Below are positions 44,665 to 53,772 of a stretch of 64,000 nucleotides of DNA, piece by piece. A program made the translations under genes and the position numbers. This DNA comes from Macrothele yani. Lineage: Eukaryota; Arthropoda; Arachnida; Araneae; Macrothelidae. The notes beneath the pieces were generated by a model. That model did not search any database and was not told the origin of the DNA. It saw nothing but the letters and a program-made list of their open reading frames with translations. The DNA is taken from positions 142,386,541 to 142,450,540 of the forward strand of contig CM077012.1 in NCBI GenBank assembly GCA_039090855.1, in the 5' to 3' direction. Position 1 is the first letter of the stretch, and the number at the start of each line of letters is the position of its first letter.

Positions 44665-45310
44665 ATGGCTTTTAGAAAACGTTTATTTTGTTATCCAAGC
44701 CAACACGCACTTACACTATACGTAAGATACAATGTAATTAAATATATTTTAACTACACGTTAAGATAACTATTTACAAAGATATACAAAGAAAATTTAAC
44801 CAAAACCACATGCAACATGTGTGTGTTAGCAAATAATCAACACGGTAACAAGGCAACGAGTATGACTAAACACAATGAAACACGAACGGCGATCTTTTGC
44901 TCCCAGCGCACCGTTGACGTCACAACATCAGCGCTCCCTCACCACAAGTTGCCACTGCATCCTGAAAACCAGTTCTCTGGCCTACCTCTCTCTCTACATA
45001 CCTTGCCCCAAGCCCACATCCAAAGCCTCTTTCGTTCGTTATTGCCAGCCATGGGGGCCACACGAACTATTGATGTCTGCGTGTTCCGCAAGTCGCACGG
45101 GCCTGTAAGCTCAATCGTTTCATCTTTGTATCTGTTGTTATGTGTCCAGTAAATCTGGCTTTGCTATATCGTGTCCTTCTTGGTGTTGCATTTTGGGTGG
45201 CCAGCAGTGTATTTTTTGTTGGATGGATAAAGCCAGCTAAGTGAAAACAGAACTTGACTTCAACCGTTAAATAAGAAAAAAACCATCTCATTTCAGGCTT
45301 TCATCTTACA

Positions 45311-46260
45311 TCCCAGCTAGTCAGTTTCAGCTGCAATTAATCAGTGCATCCGGTGGCGAATAAAATATTTCGTTTTACTTCGTGAACCTTGCCATCTGTT
45401 TATTTAACAAGTCAGTCTTCGTTTTTTGAGACGGAAAGATTTTTTTAATCCATTAGCAAAATACTAAACTTTCCCGTAGAAGCCCTGCCCTCATACGAGC
45501 TCATGCGATGTTGTCGCAAGAACTCATATACCGCAATGAAATTAAGTTTTAAAACTAGCATTCCTGTATCTGGTTTTTGTTTATCTTGGTACCTCTAAAA
45601 GAAAGAAAACTGTTTACATAGAATATACCTGCACCCGACACTGATACTCATTTGCAGAGCAGCAGCTAAGAAAGACAAGTTTGTTGAAAAAAACAACTAT
45701 TTATATAAAATGTATTTTTTCATATTGCTTAACTTAATTACAGATAAATGGTGGGACCAGAAAAGTTATATTACATCACATCCCTTCAAACATAGTTAGG
45801 TTATGCCTACCGTTCGTATAACTGTTATGAACTTAACCTGCCTCGTTCGGGATGAGCAACATTATTTCATTTTCAAATTTCATAAATTACTTCGACATGC
45901 AAGGGATTGAATATTTGGATGATGTCTTACAATGAGTCTTCTACTGTGCTGTTCCTCTTAGCATGATGGTTTCTGCCGGCGTCAGGATACGGATTCCCTC
46001 CCTCGTCCATGAGATGGGGCTGGTATCCTCCGTGGATAAAACTCAGCCTTGCCCTTTGCTTCAAGAGCCGTCGCTTCGGTACTTGGACGATTTTCCCCTA
46101 ATAATTTTGCATCTTGGACACTGCGCCTAACAACTTTACACTTTTGCACCTCTCCGCGCCTAACATTTTTTTCAGTTTTTTACTGCATCCGAACATCTAT
46201 GCATTTTCCCACTGTGACCGAACAACTCTTTATTTTTCCACTGGTACCTCGATTTCTCCA
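45311..46260. other. Unassigned spacer
   Basis: No gene or repeat recognised between LINE copy 2 and the mariner. Confidence 0.4.
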
Positions 46261-46408
46261 AGCTTTCCCCTTTCACGAGGGTTGTACCGAAAGTAATGCA
46301 TAAGTTGACAGAACTTTTTTATTAACAGACAGAAGTCGTTCAAATTATACATGTTGGTAGAGTAACTCTTCCTCTACAGTAACCCTTCTTCATTGCAGGT
46401 AAGTAATG

Positions 46409-47690
46409 GATTCCAAGCAGAAGCAACGTGCCGTCATTGAGTTCTTGACGAAGGAAGAGTGCAGACTGTCCGACATCCGCAGAGGGCTACAGAATATTAA
46501 CTGAGATGACACCATTGGCAAGACCAATGTGCGCAGATAGATGAAGAAGTTTAAAGAAGGGGAAACCAGCACTGAAGACAAAGCACGCAGTGGGACCCCA
46601 TTATGTGCGACCACTGACACGAATCGGCAGCGAGTGGGATGAATTGATTCGCGCAGAGACGAGCCACAATCCTTGAGCTTGTTGCACAATGCCATACAGA
46701 AGATGGCGGAAGACGAAGGGTATCGGAAAGTGTGTGTAAAGTGGGTTCCTCGACAATTGACACCCGATTTGAAGGAGAGAAGGGTGGAAGTCTGCTCTGT
46801 TCTGCTGGAAGTGTTTGAAGCCAACGAAGCCGCCCCGGTGGCGCAGTGGTCTAAGCGATGGCCTCTGATCATTCGTCCGAAAGGGGTCCGGGTTCGAATC
46901 CCAGTGAGGCATGGATGTTGTGTTTGTCTTACGGCACTGGCTCTCTCCCTTCCCTGGAACCAGTTACCCTAAATTAGGGACAGGCGACTGCTTATAGCCC
47001 ATTGAGTTGCTCACGGTGGTCGTTAAACCTCCAATCAAAAAAAAAAAAAGGAGCCAACGAAGTCAGGTTTTTTTTTTCGATCTGGTGACAGGGGATGAAA
47101 CGTGGGTGTGTCTTTACGATCCGGAAACGAAGAATCAATCCATGGAATGGCATCACACCTCTTCACCAAGGCCTAGGAAGTTCAAGATCCAGCGATCAGC
47201 ACAGAAAGTCATGGTGACTGTCTTTTGGGGGGGGGAGATGACAGGGGTGTCATTCTCCTTGATTTTCTGGAACGTGGCCGTACCGTGACCAGCGAGTGGT
47301 ACATTGAGACATTCAAGAAGCTTATAGAAGCCATAAGGAGGAAGAGACCGAACAGGAATCTGAAAAGGATCCACATTCGCCATGACAATGCGAGACCGCA
47401 CACACATTTGGCAACAAATCAGGCGATCAGAAAATTAGGCTAGTTGCCCCCCCCCCCACACACACACACACCGTACAGTCCAGATCTGGCGCCTTCCGAC
47501 TTCCATCTGTTTGTTCCAATGAAGGACAGTCTCCGGGGAGAACGATTTGATGACCCAGACGAGGAGAAAGTGGCTGTGAAGAAGTGGGTACAACAGTCTA
47601 CACCTAAATTTTTTCAAAGGGGATTCGAGAGTTGAGTTCAACAATGGAGCAAATGCATCGCTTGTGATGGAGACTATGTTGAATAGTACC
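46409..47690 (+). pseudogene. mariner transposase pseudogene
   Basis: MDSKQKQRAVIEFLTKEECR (start 46409), then KVCVKWVPRQLTPDLKERRV (about 46728-46787; signature WVPxxLT), DLVTGDETWVCLYDPE (first Asp, about 47080-47125), HIRHDNARPHT (second Asp, about 47372-47403) and YSPDLAPSDFHLFVPMKDSL (third Asp, DD34D, about 47473-47533). Breaks include in-frame stops near 46502 and 46638, frameshifts near 47220, and C/CA runs at 47447-47472 within the DD34D spacer. Inactive. Confidence 0.9.
46830..47051 (+). mobile_element. tRNA-derived SINE, copy 8 (GA subfamily)
   Basis: Complete SINE with GA diagnostic (CAGTGAGGCATGG) and an A-rich tail. The target duplication is AGCCAACGAAG at 46819-46829 and 47052-47062. 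It interrupts the mariner transposase. Confidence 0.95.
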
Positions 47691-47875
47691 TTTGTATAGA
47701 GAAAGTTACTCTACCAACATGTGCAATTCGAACGACCTCTGCCGAGCTAAGCCCTTTAAAAATTTATTTGGCCCTAACTGTCAGTCTGTTTTGGAGTTCT
47801 ATTACCCGAGTATTCTGGAATACATTTCTAAATATTGTAGTACGATCGAATGCACGTACGCCCGCCTAAAATATG

Positions 47876-48093
47876 TTTTTTTTTTCTTTGAGGTTTAACG
47901 ACCACCATGAGCAACTCAATGGGCTATAAGCAGTCGCCCGTCCCTAATTTAGGGTCACTGGTTCCAGGGAAGGGAGAGAGCCAGTGCCGTAAGACAAACG
48001 CACAACATCCATGCCTCACCGGGATTCGAACCCGGACCCCGTTCAGACGAATGATCAGAGGCCATCGCTTAGACCACTGCGCCACTGGGGCGG
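47876..48093 (-). mobile_element. tRNA-derived SINE, copy 9 (GA subfamily)
   Basis: Minus-strand SINE; the GA diagnostic is visible as CATGCCTCACCGGG. The target duplication is CGCCTAAAATATG at 47863-47875 and 48094-48106. Confidence 0.94.
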
Positions 48094-48369
48094 CGCCTAA
48101 AATATGTCTGGGTGTCAGTTATTACGTAAGTTTTACCTTCTGACCAGATTTAGGTAGGCTTCCTTATGCAGACTCGCGCCGCATAGTCGCTGCTGTGGCC
48201 TATTGTCAGCTAAGGCTGTATCTAATCCCTTCGATACACCGCCGTGCGTGTTCTTCGTAAATGCCAGGCATGAAAATACCTTTTATTTCGTTTTCAGAAC
48301 TTTGCACCTGGCCTGGCGTCCGCGTCCCGATCTTCCTTTCCACTTCCACGCAAACACACTCGAATGGAA

Positions 48370-48372
<3 letters not shown>

Positions 48373-48405
<33 letters not shown>
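48373..48405 (+). repeat. Poly(A) tract, about 33 bp
   Basis: Uninterrupted A run followed by GAAGAAAGG. No SINE or LINE body is recognised upstream, so its origin is unclear. Confidence 0.95.
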
Positions 48406-48407
<2 letters not shown>

Positions 48408-48574
48408 AGAAAGGCAGAAAACTGTAAAATGTTATGTGACCTGATGGGGCAAGATAATACCCCCTGCAAACCCAATCAGGAATTACTCTAATTAGAATGC
48501 ATACATACATACATATCATTAAAGCTGTTTTCTGAGATTCAGAGGTTAGTTCCTCAAAGAAAGACCATCTACCA

Positions 48575-49000
48575 AATAAACTTTTACCAGATGGAACTAA
48601 AATGTACTTTATGTTGGTGTATCAAATGTCTCCATTTACCACGATCTCGGCACACAGCACGAGTTTCATTAACATCCATCACACGCTGCACACAAGACCA
48701 TTTGTACTTCATACTCATAATCTTTTTCTCAGGTAGACATTCCTGAATCTAGTCCTCCCATGATTTTCTTGGCCTTCTTCTACTCTTCTTTCCTGTCACT
48801 TAGGCTGAATAAATTCTCTTAGTCAGCACCTCATCACTCATTCTTTCAACATGGCCAAACCACCTAAGAATATTAGTCTCCACCTTACTAGCCACATCTT
48901 GCCTCACATTACACATCTGCAACACATCTTCATTCCTCACATGATCAGAGCGTGTCTTGCCACAAACCCCCCGTAAGTAACGCATCTCCTCAGCTCACAA
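48575..49000 (-). pseudogene. LINE reverse-transcriptase C-terminal relic
   Basis: The minus strand reads MRYLRGVCGKTRSDHVRNED, then DVASKVETNILRWFGHVERM, then SDEVLTKRIY and SRRRPRKSWED. This is the conserved tail (RWxGHVxRM) of CR1/RTE/jockey-type LINE proteins, from a family different from R1-R3. The RT domain is missing and later stops occur. Classification below 'LINE tail' is not possible. Confidence 0.7.
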
Positions 49001-49326
49001 ACGACTCTGTCTTTAATTAATCCTATGTGATTAATTAATTAACATAATTAATTGGGTAATTAAATCTTGAATTTGGCTATTTATTTTCCTGAAGTAATGT
49101 GCCCGAAATTAGAAGAATTTCCGCGGCAAAAGATTTAAAAAAAAGAAAAAAAGCCCCACCCGAGCAGACCCTTTTGCTCCACTTGGAAACTACAACCCTC
49201 TTCTCGGAAATCAGAACTTCTCTTATAATATTCCGATTTGGAGAAGTCTCGATGGATTACTCAATTTGACTTCCTTTATTTTCTGTTTCCTCTTTTAGGA
49301 TAAATAATCGTTTTAGCCACACGTGG

Positions 49327-49608
49327 TTGTTGTGCTCAAAAAGTCACGAATCAGTCAATCACCAGCCTCGCGAAAGAGATTGTCTTATACAGTTAAAAAC
49401 GCTCTTGCCGTTCGAGGTATTTCAAACATTCAAATGTTTCTGCCTAAAAGCAAGCGAAGTGTTTTTGATGCGTAACACCGATTGCGTATCAAGGACATCT
49501 TGCGACATCTGCTTTTCTTGCATGATTGCATACGACGAAATTCCCTTCGCCCATGGACCAAACGAACTACACGTATGCGAATGCTGCCACACTCAGAAAA
49601 CGTTTTAA
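49327..49608 (+). CDS. Hypothetical Cys-rich small ORF (93 aa)
   Basis: Not recognised. The C-terminal third is Cys-rich (CDICFSCMIAYDE ... HVCECCH), compatible with metal binding. It lies 95 bp left of the Ginger1 element and is not part of it. No splice sites, promoter or homolog were assessed, and it could be a chance frame or a viral/TE relic. Confidence 0.25.
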   Translation: MLCSKSHESVNHQPRERDCLIQLKTLLPFEVFQTFKCFCLKASEVFLMRNTDCVSRTSCDICFSCMIAYDEIPFAHGPNELHVCECCHTQKTF

Positions 49609-49861
49609 CCCCCCTCCGAGTGTGGTAAAGCTCAGCATGATATGTATCCGTAGCATGAATCTAAAAAAAAAAAGTGGAAGTGTGGGGGCGAGATAGTCGA
49701 TATGTTACCGCTAAAGCTCGAAAGCCGTTAATGTGCACATTACCTGGCTAATCTGCAGATTAATTGATTTGCTCCGTTAACGTGCGGAATCAAGAGTTTT
49801 CCGCATTTTATCTAGGTAATGTGCACATTAACGGCTTCCGTATCGTTAAAGTTCAAAAGTT

Positions 49862-49987
49862 TGTTTCTCTCAGTTCCTTTCCCTACACCTTCCCCCTCTC
49901 CCTCCACTTTTAGTTTGGTTTCGCCTGTTTCTCTCATTTCCTTTCCCTACACCTTCCCCCTCTCCCTCCACTTTTAGTTTCGTTTTG
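49862..49987 (+). repeat. 63-bp tandem duplication, pyrimidine-rich
   Basis: Two units (49862-49924, 49925-49987) containing TTTCCCTACACCTTCCCCCT and CCTCCACTTTTAGTTT. They sit in the presumed 5' leader of the Ginger1 gene. Confidence 0.9.
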
Positions 49988-50144
49988 CCAGCGTCTAGTC
50001 GTCGCTGGTTGTTTTTATTTCTCATAATTGGCGTCGGCTGCCAGTGCGTAGCATAGCTAATTCTGTTTTCAAATTCGTTTCTGCCTGTTAGCGCGTGAAT
50101 TTGTGTCGTGATTTTTTTTAAAGGAGATAAATTTAACTCCTAGT

Positions 50145-52211
50145 ATGCAAGCAAGCACCGAATTGGTGAGTAAAATGAAGAAAAGATTCTTCGAAAACCT
50201 CTTTAGCGAAGATTCAAAATATAATAGTGTTTTAATGACAAAACGAAAGTATGATTGCATAATTGAAGATGTAAAGCGAATATAAGTTTCCAAGAAGAAA
50301 GAATCATCTCGAGATTATCGAATAATTCAAAGGTATGATGTGTTGACTGTACAAGGCTGTGAAAAACTCATTGAGCCGTTGTCATATGCGCGAGAAAGTG
50401 TGAAAAAGTTTGTTCATGCCGAAGAATTGTTTGACATATTATATTCTACTCATTTGTCAATTGGCCCCGGTGAAAGAGACAGAATGATCAATCAATTAAA
50501 TACGCTTTATAAAAACATAACCCAAGCCCAAATAAAAATGTTTTTGGATTTATGCGAACCTTGTCAACAAAAACAAAAAAGTGCGAAAAAAGGATTGTTG
50601 TAAAGCCGATTATTTCATCGCATTTCAACAGCAGATGCCAGGTAGATCTCAACGATTACCAATCTCAACCAGATGGAAAGTTTAAGTTTCTTCTCGTATA
50701 CCAAGACCACTTAACAAAATTTGTTGTATTGAAGCCGCTCACATCAAAACGGGCGGATGAAGTAGCCTATGACTTGCTTGATATTTTTCTCCTTTTTGGC
50801 GCTCCAAGTATTTTGCATTCTAATAATGGACGCGAATTTTGTAATAAAATCTTAGAAAGTGTAACACAGTTGTGGTCAGAAATCAAAATGGTTAATGGCA
50901 AACCTAGACACAGCCAAAGTCAAGGAAGTGTAGAACGAGCGAATCAAGATATTGAAAACATGCTCACTACTTGAATAGCTGATAACCAAACTAACAAGTG
51001 GAGTGAGGGCGTACGATTTGTACAATTCATGAAGAATCGTGCCTATCATTCTGCAATTAAAAGAAGTCCATACGGAGCCGTGTTCGGTTGTCCCGCAAAA
51101 GTGGGATTATCTTCTATTATACCACAAAGTGTATTACATTCGATAAATACTGAAGAAGACCTTGAAAAATTAGAAGATTCACAAGAGACTGTGATTATTG
51201 GATCACAGTCAAATCTTACTCAAGAGGACATTCAGTTATCCCCTGCTTCTACACAATCACCTATAGAAATACAAGAATTTATCGATAGTAATCTTAAACT
51301 GCCTTCTACACCGTTGATTGAGGATACAGTTATGAAGAATATTCAGTTACCATGCACCTCCAAGGAATCACCTCTGCATGTTGAAGAAGTCATCACTGAG
51401 TTACCCTCAACTTCAGCAGAATCGCCATCACAGTTTCGTACAGAGCCTGTAAAGAGGACAATACGAGACATAGTCTGTATTGTTTGCTCAAAAGCAACAT
51501 CAGGTGCTCACAAGTGTAAATCGTGTGATATGTTTGTTCACGTAATTTGTGGTGAAATAGATCCTAAAGAGAAAGGGTATGGTAAGAATGTATTGTGCAA
51601 CATCTGTAAAAAGAATATGGATAAGAAAATACAGCGTGATGAAGCCAAGAAAGGTTTAGAAAAGCAAGCAAAGAAAATGTTAGCAGTTTCTAATGAAAAG
51701 CACCCAAATGTCGATGAAGGTGTCACTGTGAGAATTAAAGTACCCGAAGTAGACAGAGCAAAAACTGATGCCCGCTCGATTTTAGCTGTCGTTCTTAGTA
51801 AAACAGAGGATGGCTTTTATAAACTTGGTACTAAAACGGGTATTTTAAAACAATTGTATGCAAAATCTGAATTCAGTGTTTGCAAAGAGAGATTTTTAAC
51901 GAAAAAAGATGTCCCTGCTGTAGAAATATCTTTACGTCAAACAGCAATAAAACAATCCCTTGGTACTGGGCAGGGTTTCAGAAAATGTGACTGCAAATCT
52001 AAATGTACCACAAATAGGTGTGCTTGTCGCAAAAACCAATTTCTATGTAATTCAAAGTGTCACCAATCTTTAGATTGCACTAATAAGTAAGCATAATTTT
52101 ATCATATGTTTTGCAAATTCATTTCCTTAATTATAATAATATTTTAAACCGTTTGATTCTTTCTATTACAGGTTTTTAAAATTCGTGGAGATTCGTGTCA
52201 ATAAATTATAA
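50145..52211 (+). pseudogene. Ginger1 transposase (integrase, PHD-like finger, Cys-rich tail), broken
   Basis: Start ATG at 50145. The frame runs through DYRIIQRYDVLTVQGCEKLI to the zinc-binding region THLSIGPGERDRMINQ...LCEPCQQK, where the second His (GHGG in relatives) is Pro. The integrase core has SRCQVDLNDYQ (Asp), ILHSNNGREF (usual Asp is Asn, AAT at 50822-50824) and QGSVERANQDIE (Glu). Then an acidic/Ser-rich linker, a PHD-like finger (CIVCSKATSGAHKCKSCDMF...CNICKKN, 51477-51615) and a CRC-like Cys tail (CDCKSKCTTNRCACRKN, 51990-52040). Lesions: TAA at 50283-50285, frameshift near 50590, TGA near 50972. A GTAAGC donor at 52087 and TTCTATTACAG acceptor ending 52171 may define an 85-bp intron, giving a short second exon ending at about 52211. 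Similar to KRBA2/SCAND3-type proteins. Confidence 0.88.
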
Positions 52212-52317
52212 TAACCGCCTTCACAATGCTGTCGTTACACGATTTAAAAAGCAGGTCTCAGTTGCAACTAAAAAATGAACTTTATTTACATCTAAAAACC
52301 ATCACAGGAAGCATGCT

Positions 52318-52352
52318 AGTACTTTCGGACCCACACTGGGTCCATCATCGGG
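52318..52352 (-). ncRNA. Hammerhead-like hairpin, PLE-2 copy A
   Basis: The minus strand reads CCGATGA, T, stem GGACCC/GGGTCC with loop AGTGT, then GAAA. It is identical to the copy B hairpin. The hammerhead core would be CTGATGA; the T-to-C change and the extra T weaken it. Confidence 0.38.
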
Positions 52353-52505
52353 CAACATATTGGGCCAAACTCCCGTTTATAAGGAGGTGGTTAGTCACCT
52401 AAAGCCACTTGTTGGATGACGTGGTTCCATTTGACGCAAGCGCACTTCAGCATGATATACACATACACAAATAAAAATCACTACAGGTTAATATGATGGT
52501 ATGAA

Positions 52506-53660
52506 TTATGAATTGTGATAAAATGTACAATGATTAAAAATGAAATGTCTCCATGACGATGGTAATATACATGGTGAGTCATCGTTACAGCATTGGTTGG
52601 AGAATAAGTTGATAAAAATGCTCTCCATAAATAGTAAATTAGTTTTGTTGGATGCTGTTGCTAAGTATTTAACATTGTTCCAATCCGGTATATGGCAGCC
52701 CTGATTAACCAGTCGAGATAATGCTGTAGCGCACGATCCTTTCCTTGCATTGTAGGCATGTTCAGAAATCCTAGTCGAAATATTTCGAAGGGTGGATCCT
52801 ATACATCTGGAATCATGCACATTAGGGAGAGTAGCTTTTAGAGGTATAGCGTACTCCGTGTCTATGTAAAGGGTTGACTTTATCACGATATCTTTTGACC
52901 AAAGAAAGTAATTTTTGAGTCTGAATTCCAATATCCATATTTTGCTTGGCACACGCTTTTTTCAGGATCTGTACAACATCGGGGATGTAATCAATGGAAC
53001 CTACATAGGTGTTAGCTTGACTATTTCTTTGTAATGTAGAAAGTTTAGAACGTTGGCATTTATGCAGTTGTTTTAGCACGTAATGGCGAAGATAGCCAAA
53101 TTGGTTAGCCAAATCAAAAATATTTTGAATTTCACGGGTCCTCAGGGTGGCAGAAGATGAGTGAGTATAAGCTCGGTCAAACAGGAATGCAAAAGCTGCA
53201 TTCTTGTGTTGTGGAGGACTGAATGAAGAAAAAGGTATCAGAAAAAGGGGGTTTACGAAAAACCCGGAAAGAGAACGACCGAGTGGAGAGAAACCGAGTC
53301 AAGAACAGATCCAAGAAAGGTAAAGAGTTCTGATCCTCCAATTCCACAGTAAAATTGATGGTTGGAAAAGGGGACAGATAAAAGGACGGCGAACTCATGT
53401 AAATCATCAACAGAATGTGGCCATGCTACTAAAATTTCATCAACATATCTCATATAAAATAAAGGTTTTAGAAGGCACTGTTGAAGGACATTATTCTCAA
53501 GGTGCTGTAAAACTATCTCAGCTAAAAGTGGTGAAAAGGTGAACCCAGTCTGACGAAACATGGTGTTGTTGAATCGAAAAAATGTTCGCCGAGCAATTAG
53601 TCTTAAAGCTTCAATGATTGCCAGACTCTCAGTAGGGGTTACACCTAAAGTCGGGAGCAT
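52506..53660 (-). pseudogene. Penelope RT/GIY-YIG gene, copy A
   Basis: TFSPLLAEIVLQHLENNVLQ, FYMRYVDEILVAWPHSVDDL (RT motif, about 53400-53460), SFRVFRKPPFSDTF (about 53215-53255), AYSHSSSATLRTREIQNIF, then SRCIGSTLRNISTRISEHAY (GIY-YIG second half, about 52755-52815). The catalytic YxDD is YVDE, as in copy B. Frameshifts near 53350 and 52860 break it. Confidence 0.85.
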
Positions 53661-53772
53661 GTCTTCAATAATAGAATGGGCGGAATCAAGAGGGATACAT
53701 AGCGTTGTATGATTTCCTATTAAGGAGGTTAATGAAATATCGTTTACATCGTATCATACTAATTAACCTCTA

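Larger units (their letters stand above)
41171..45005 (-). mobile_element. P-superfamily (THAP) transposon inside the Tc1 element
   Basis: Ends: CAAGGTATATAGATTAGGGA at 41171 and, as complement of the right end, CAAGGTATGTAGAGAGAGAG, both followed by GGTAGGCC. Subterminal GACGTCAACGGTGCGCTGG (41247) is matched in inverse at about 44908. A 9-bp repeat CCCCAAGCC flanks it (41162-41170, 45006-45014); the P superfamily usually makes 8 bp, so one base may be chance. The Tc1 protein frame rejoins exactly across it. An A25 tract lies at 41506-41530. Confidence 0.9.
40288..45070 (+). pseudogene. Tc1 transposase, GC-rich, interrupted by a P element
   Basis: The long open frame 40288-41121 reads SGLSYRDIGARVGRHPATVK (HTH), a second HTH half to about residue 100, then IVFSDESRFCLQHC (first Asp), AVMVWGAIGYD, KFQQGNARPHVARIV and SPDMSPIEHVWTLIGNHV. 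The second catalytic Asp of QQDNARPH is Gly here (GGC, 40966-40968), so the enzyme is dead. A frameshift near 41115 moves to TPDELWQRVEAAWTDIPQAQ (41117-41176), where the P element enters. The last part, LPQAHIQSLFRS(L)PAMGATRT, resumes at 45005-45070. The GC content is far above its neighbours, as expected of a young or recently horizontally acquired element (inference). Confidence 0.92.
39989..45209 (+). mobile_element. Tc1-like transposon copy 5, enlarged by a nested P element
   Basis: Inverted ends CACTGCTGGCCACCCAAAAT(G) at 39989 and its complement ending 45209 match for about 38 bp with two differences. TA flanks both ends (39987-39988, 45210-45211). LINE copy 1 shows the empty site (ACAAAAATATATTTCCTTCC near 15034). 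Removing the P element at 41171-45005 leaves a normal ~1.4-kb Tc1. Confidence 0.95.
29562..45310 (-). mobile_element. LINE copy 2, one copy split into five pieces by later insertions
   Basis: Five minus-strand pieces follow LINE copy 1 (about 14950-16775) in order and without overlap: 45310-45212, 39986-39348, 36584-36262, 34989-34426 and 29690-29562. The gaps hold a Tc1 element, a hAT element, a hAT-like MITE, and an RTE LINE with unassigned DNA. LINE copy 1 supplies the uninterrupted sequence at each junction (for example 'tgtgacagaagag' for the hAT site and 'gatttggtcaaaataaa' for the MITE site, both as reverse complement). Coding content is the ORF2 C-terminus with many breaks. The last gap has an AT-rich junction (ATATATA on both sides). 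Confidence 0.82.
46262..47745 (+). mobile_element. mariner-type transposon with nested SINE
   Basis: Inverted ends: ACATGTTGGTAGAGTAACTC on the left (46349-46368) and its near-complement GTTACTCTACCAACATGTGC on the right (47704-47723), extending outward through CAGAAGTCGTTCAAATT / AATTCGAACGACCTCTG. The left edge GAGGGTTGTACCGAAAGTAA is typical of mariner-family termini. Exact outer limits are uncertain. A SINE occupies 46830-47051. Confidence 0.85.

Noticed and set aside
44817..45152. 111-residue ORF as a separate gene
   Set aside because: Its first part is the P-element subterminal region and the rest is the displaced Tc1 transposase C-terminus.
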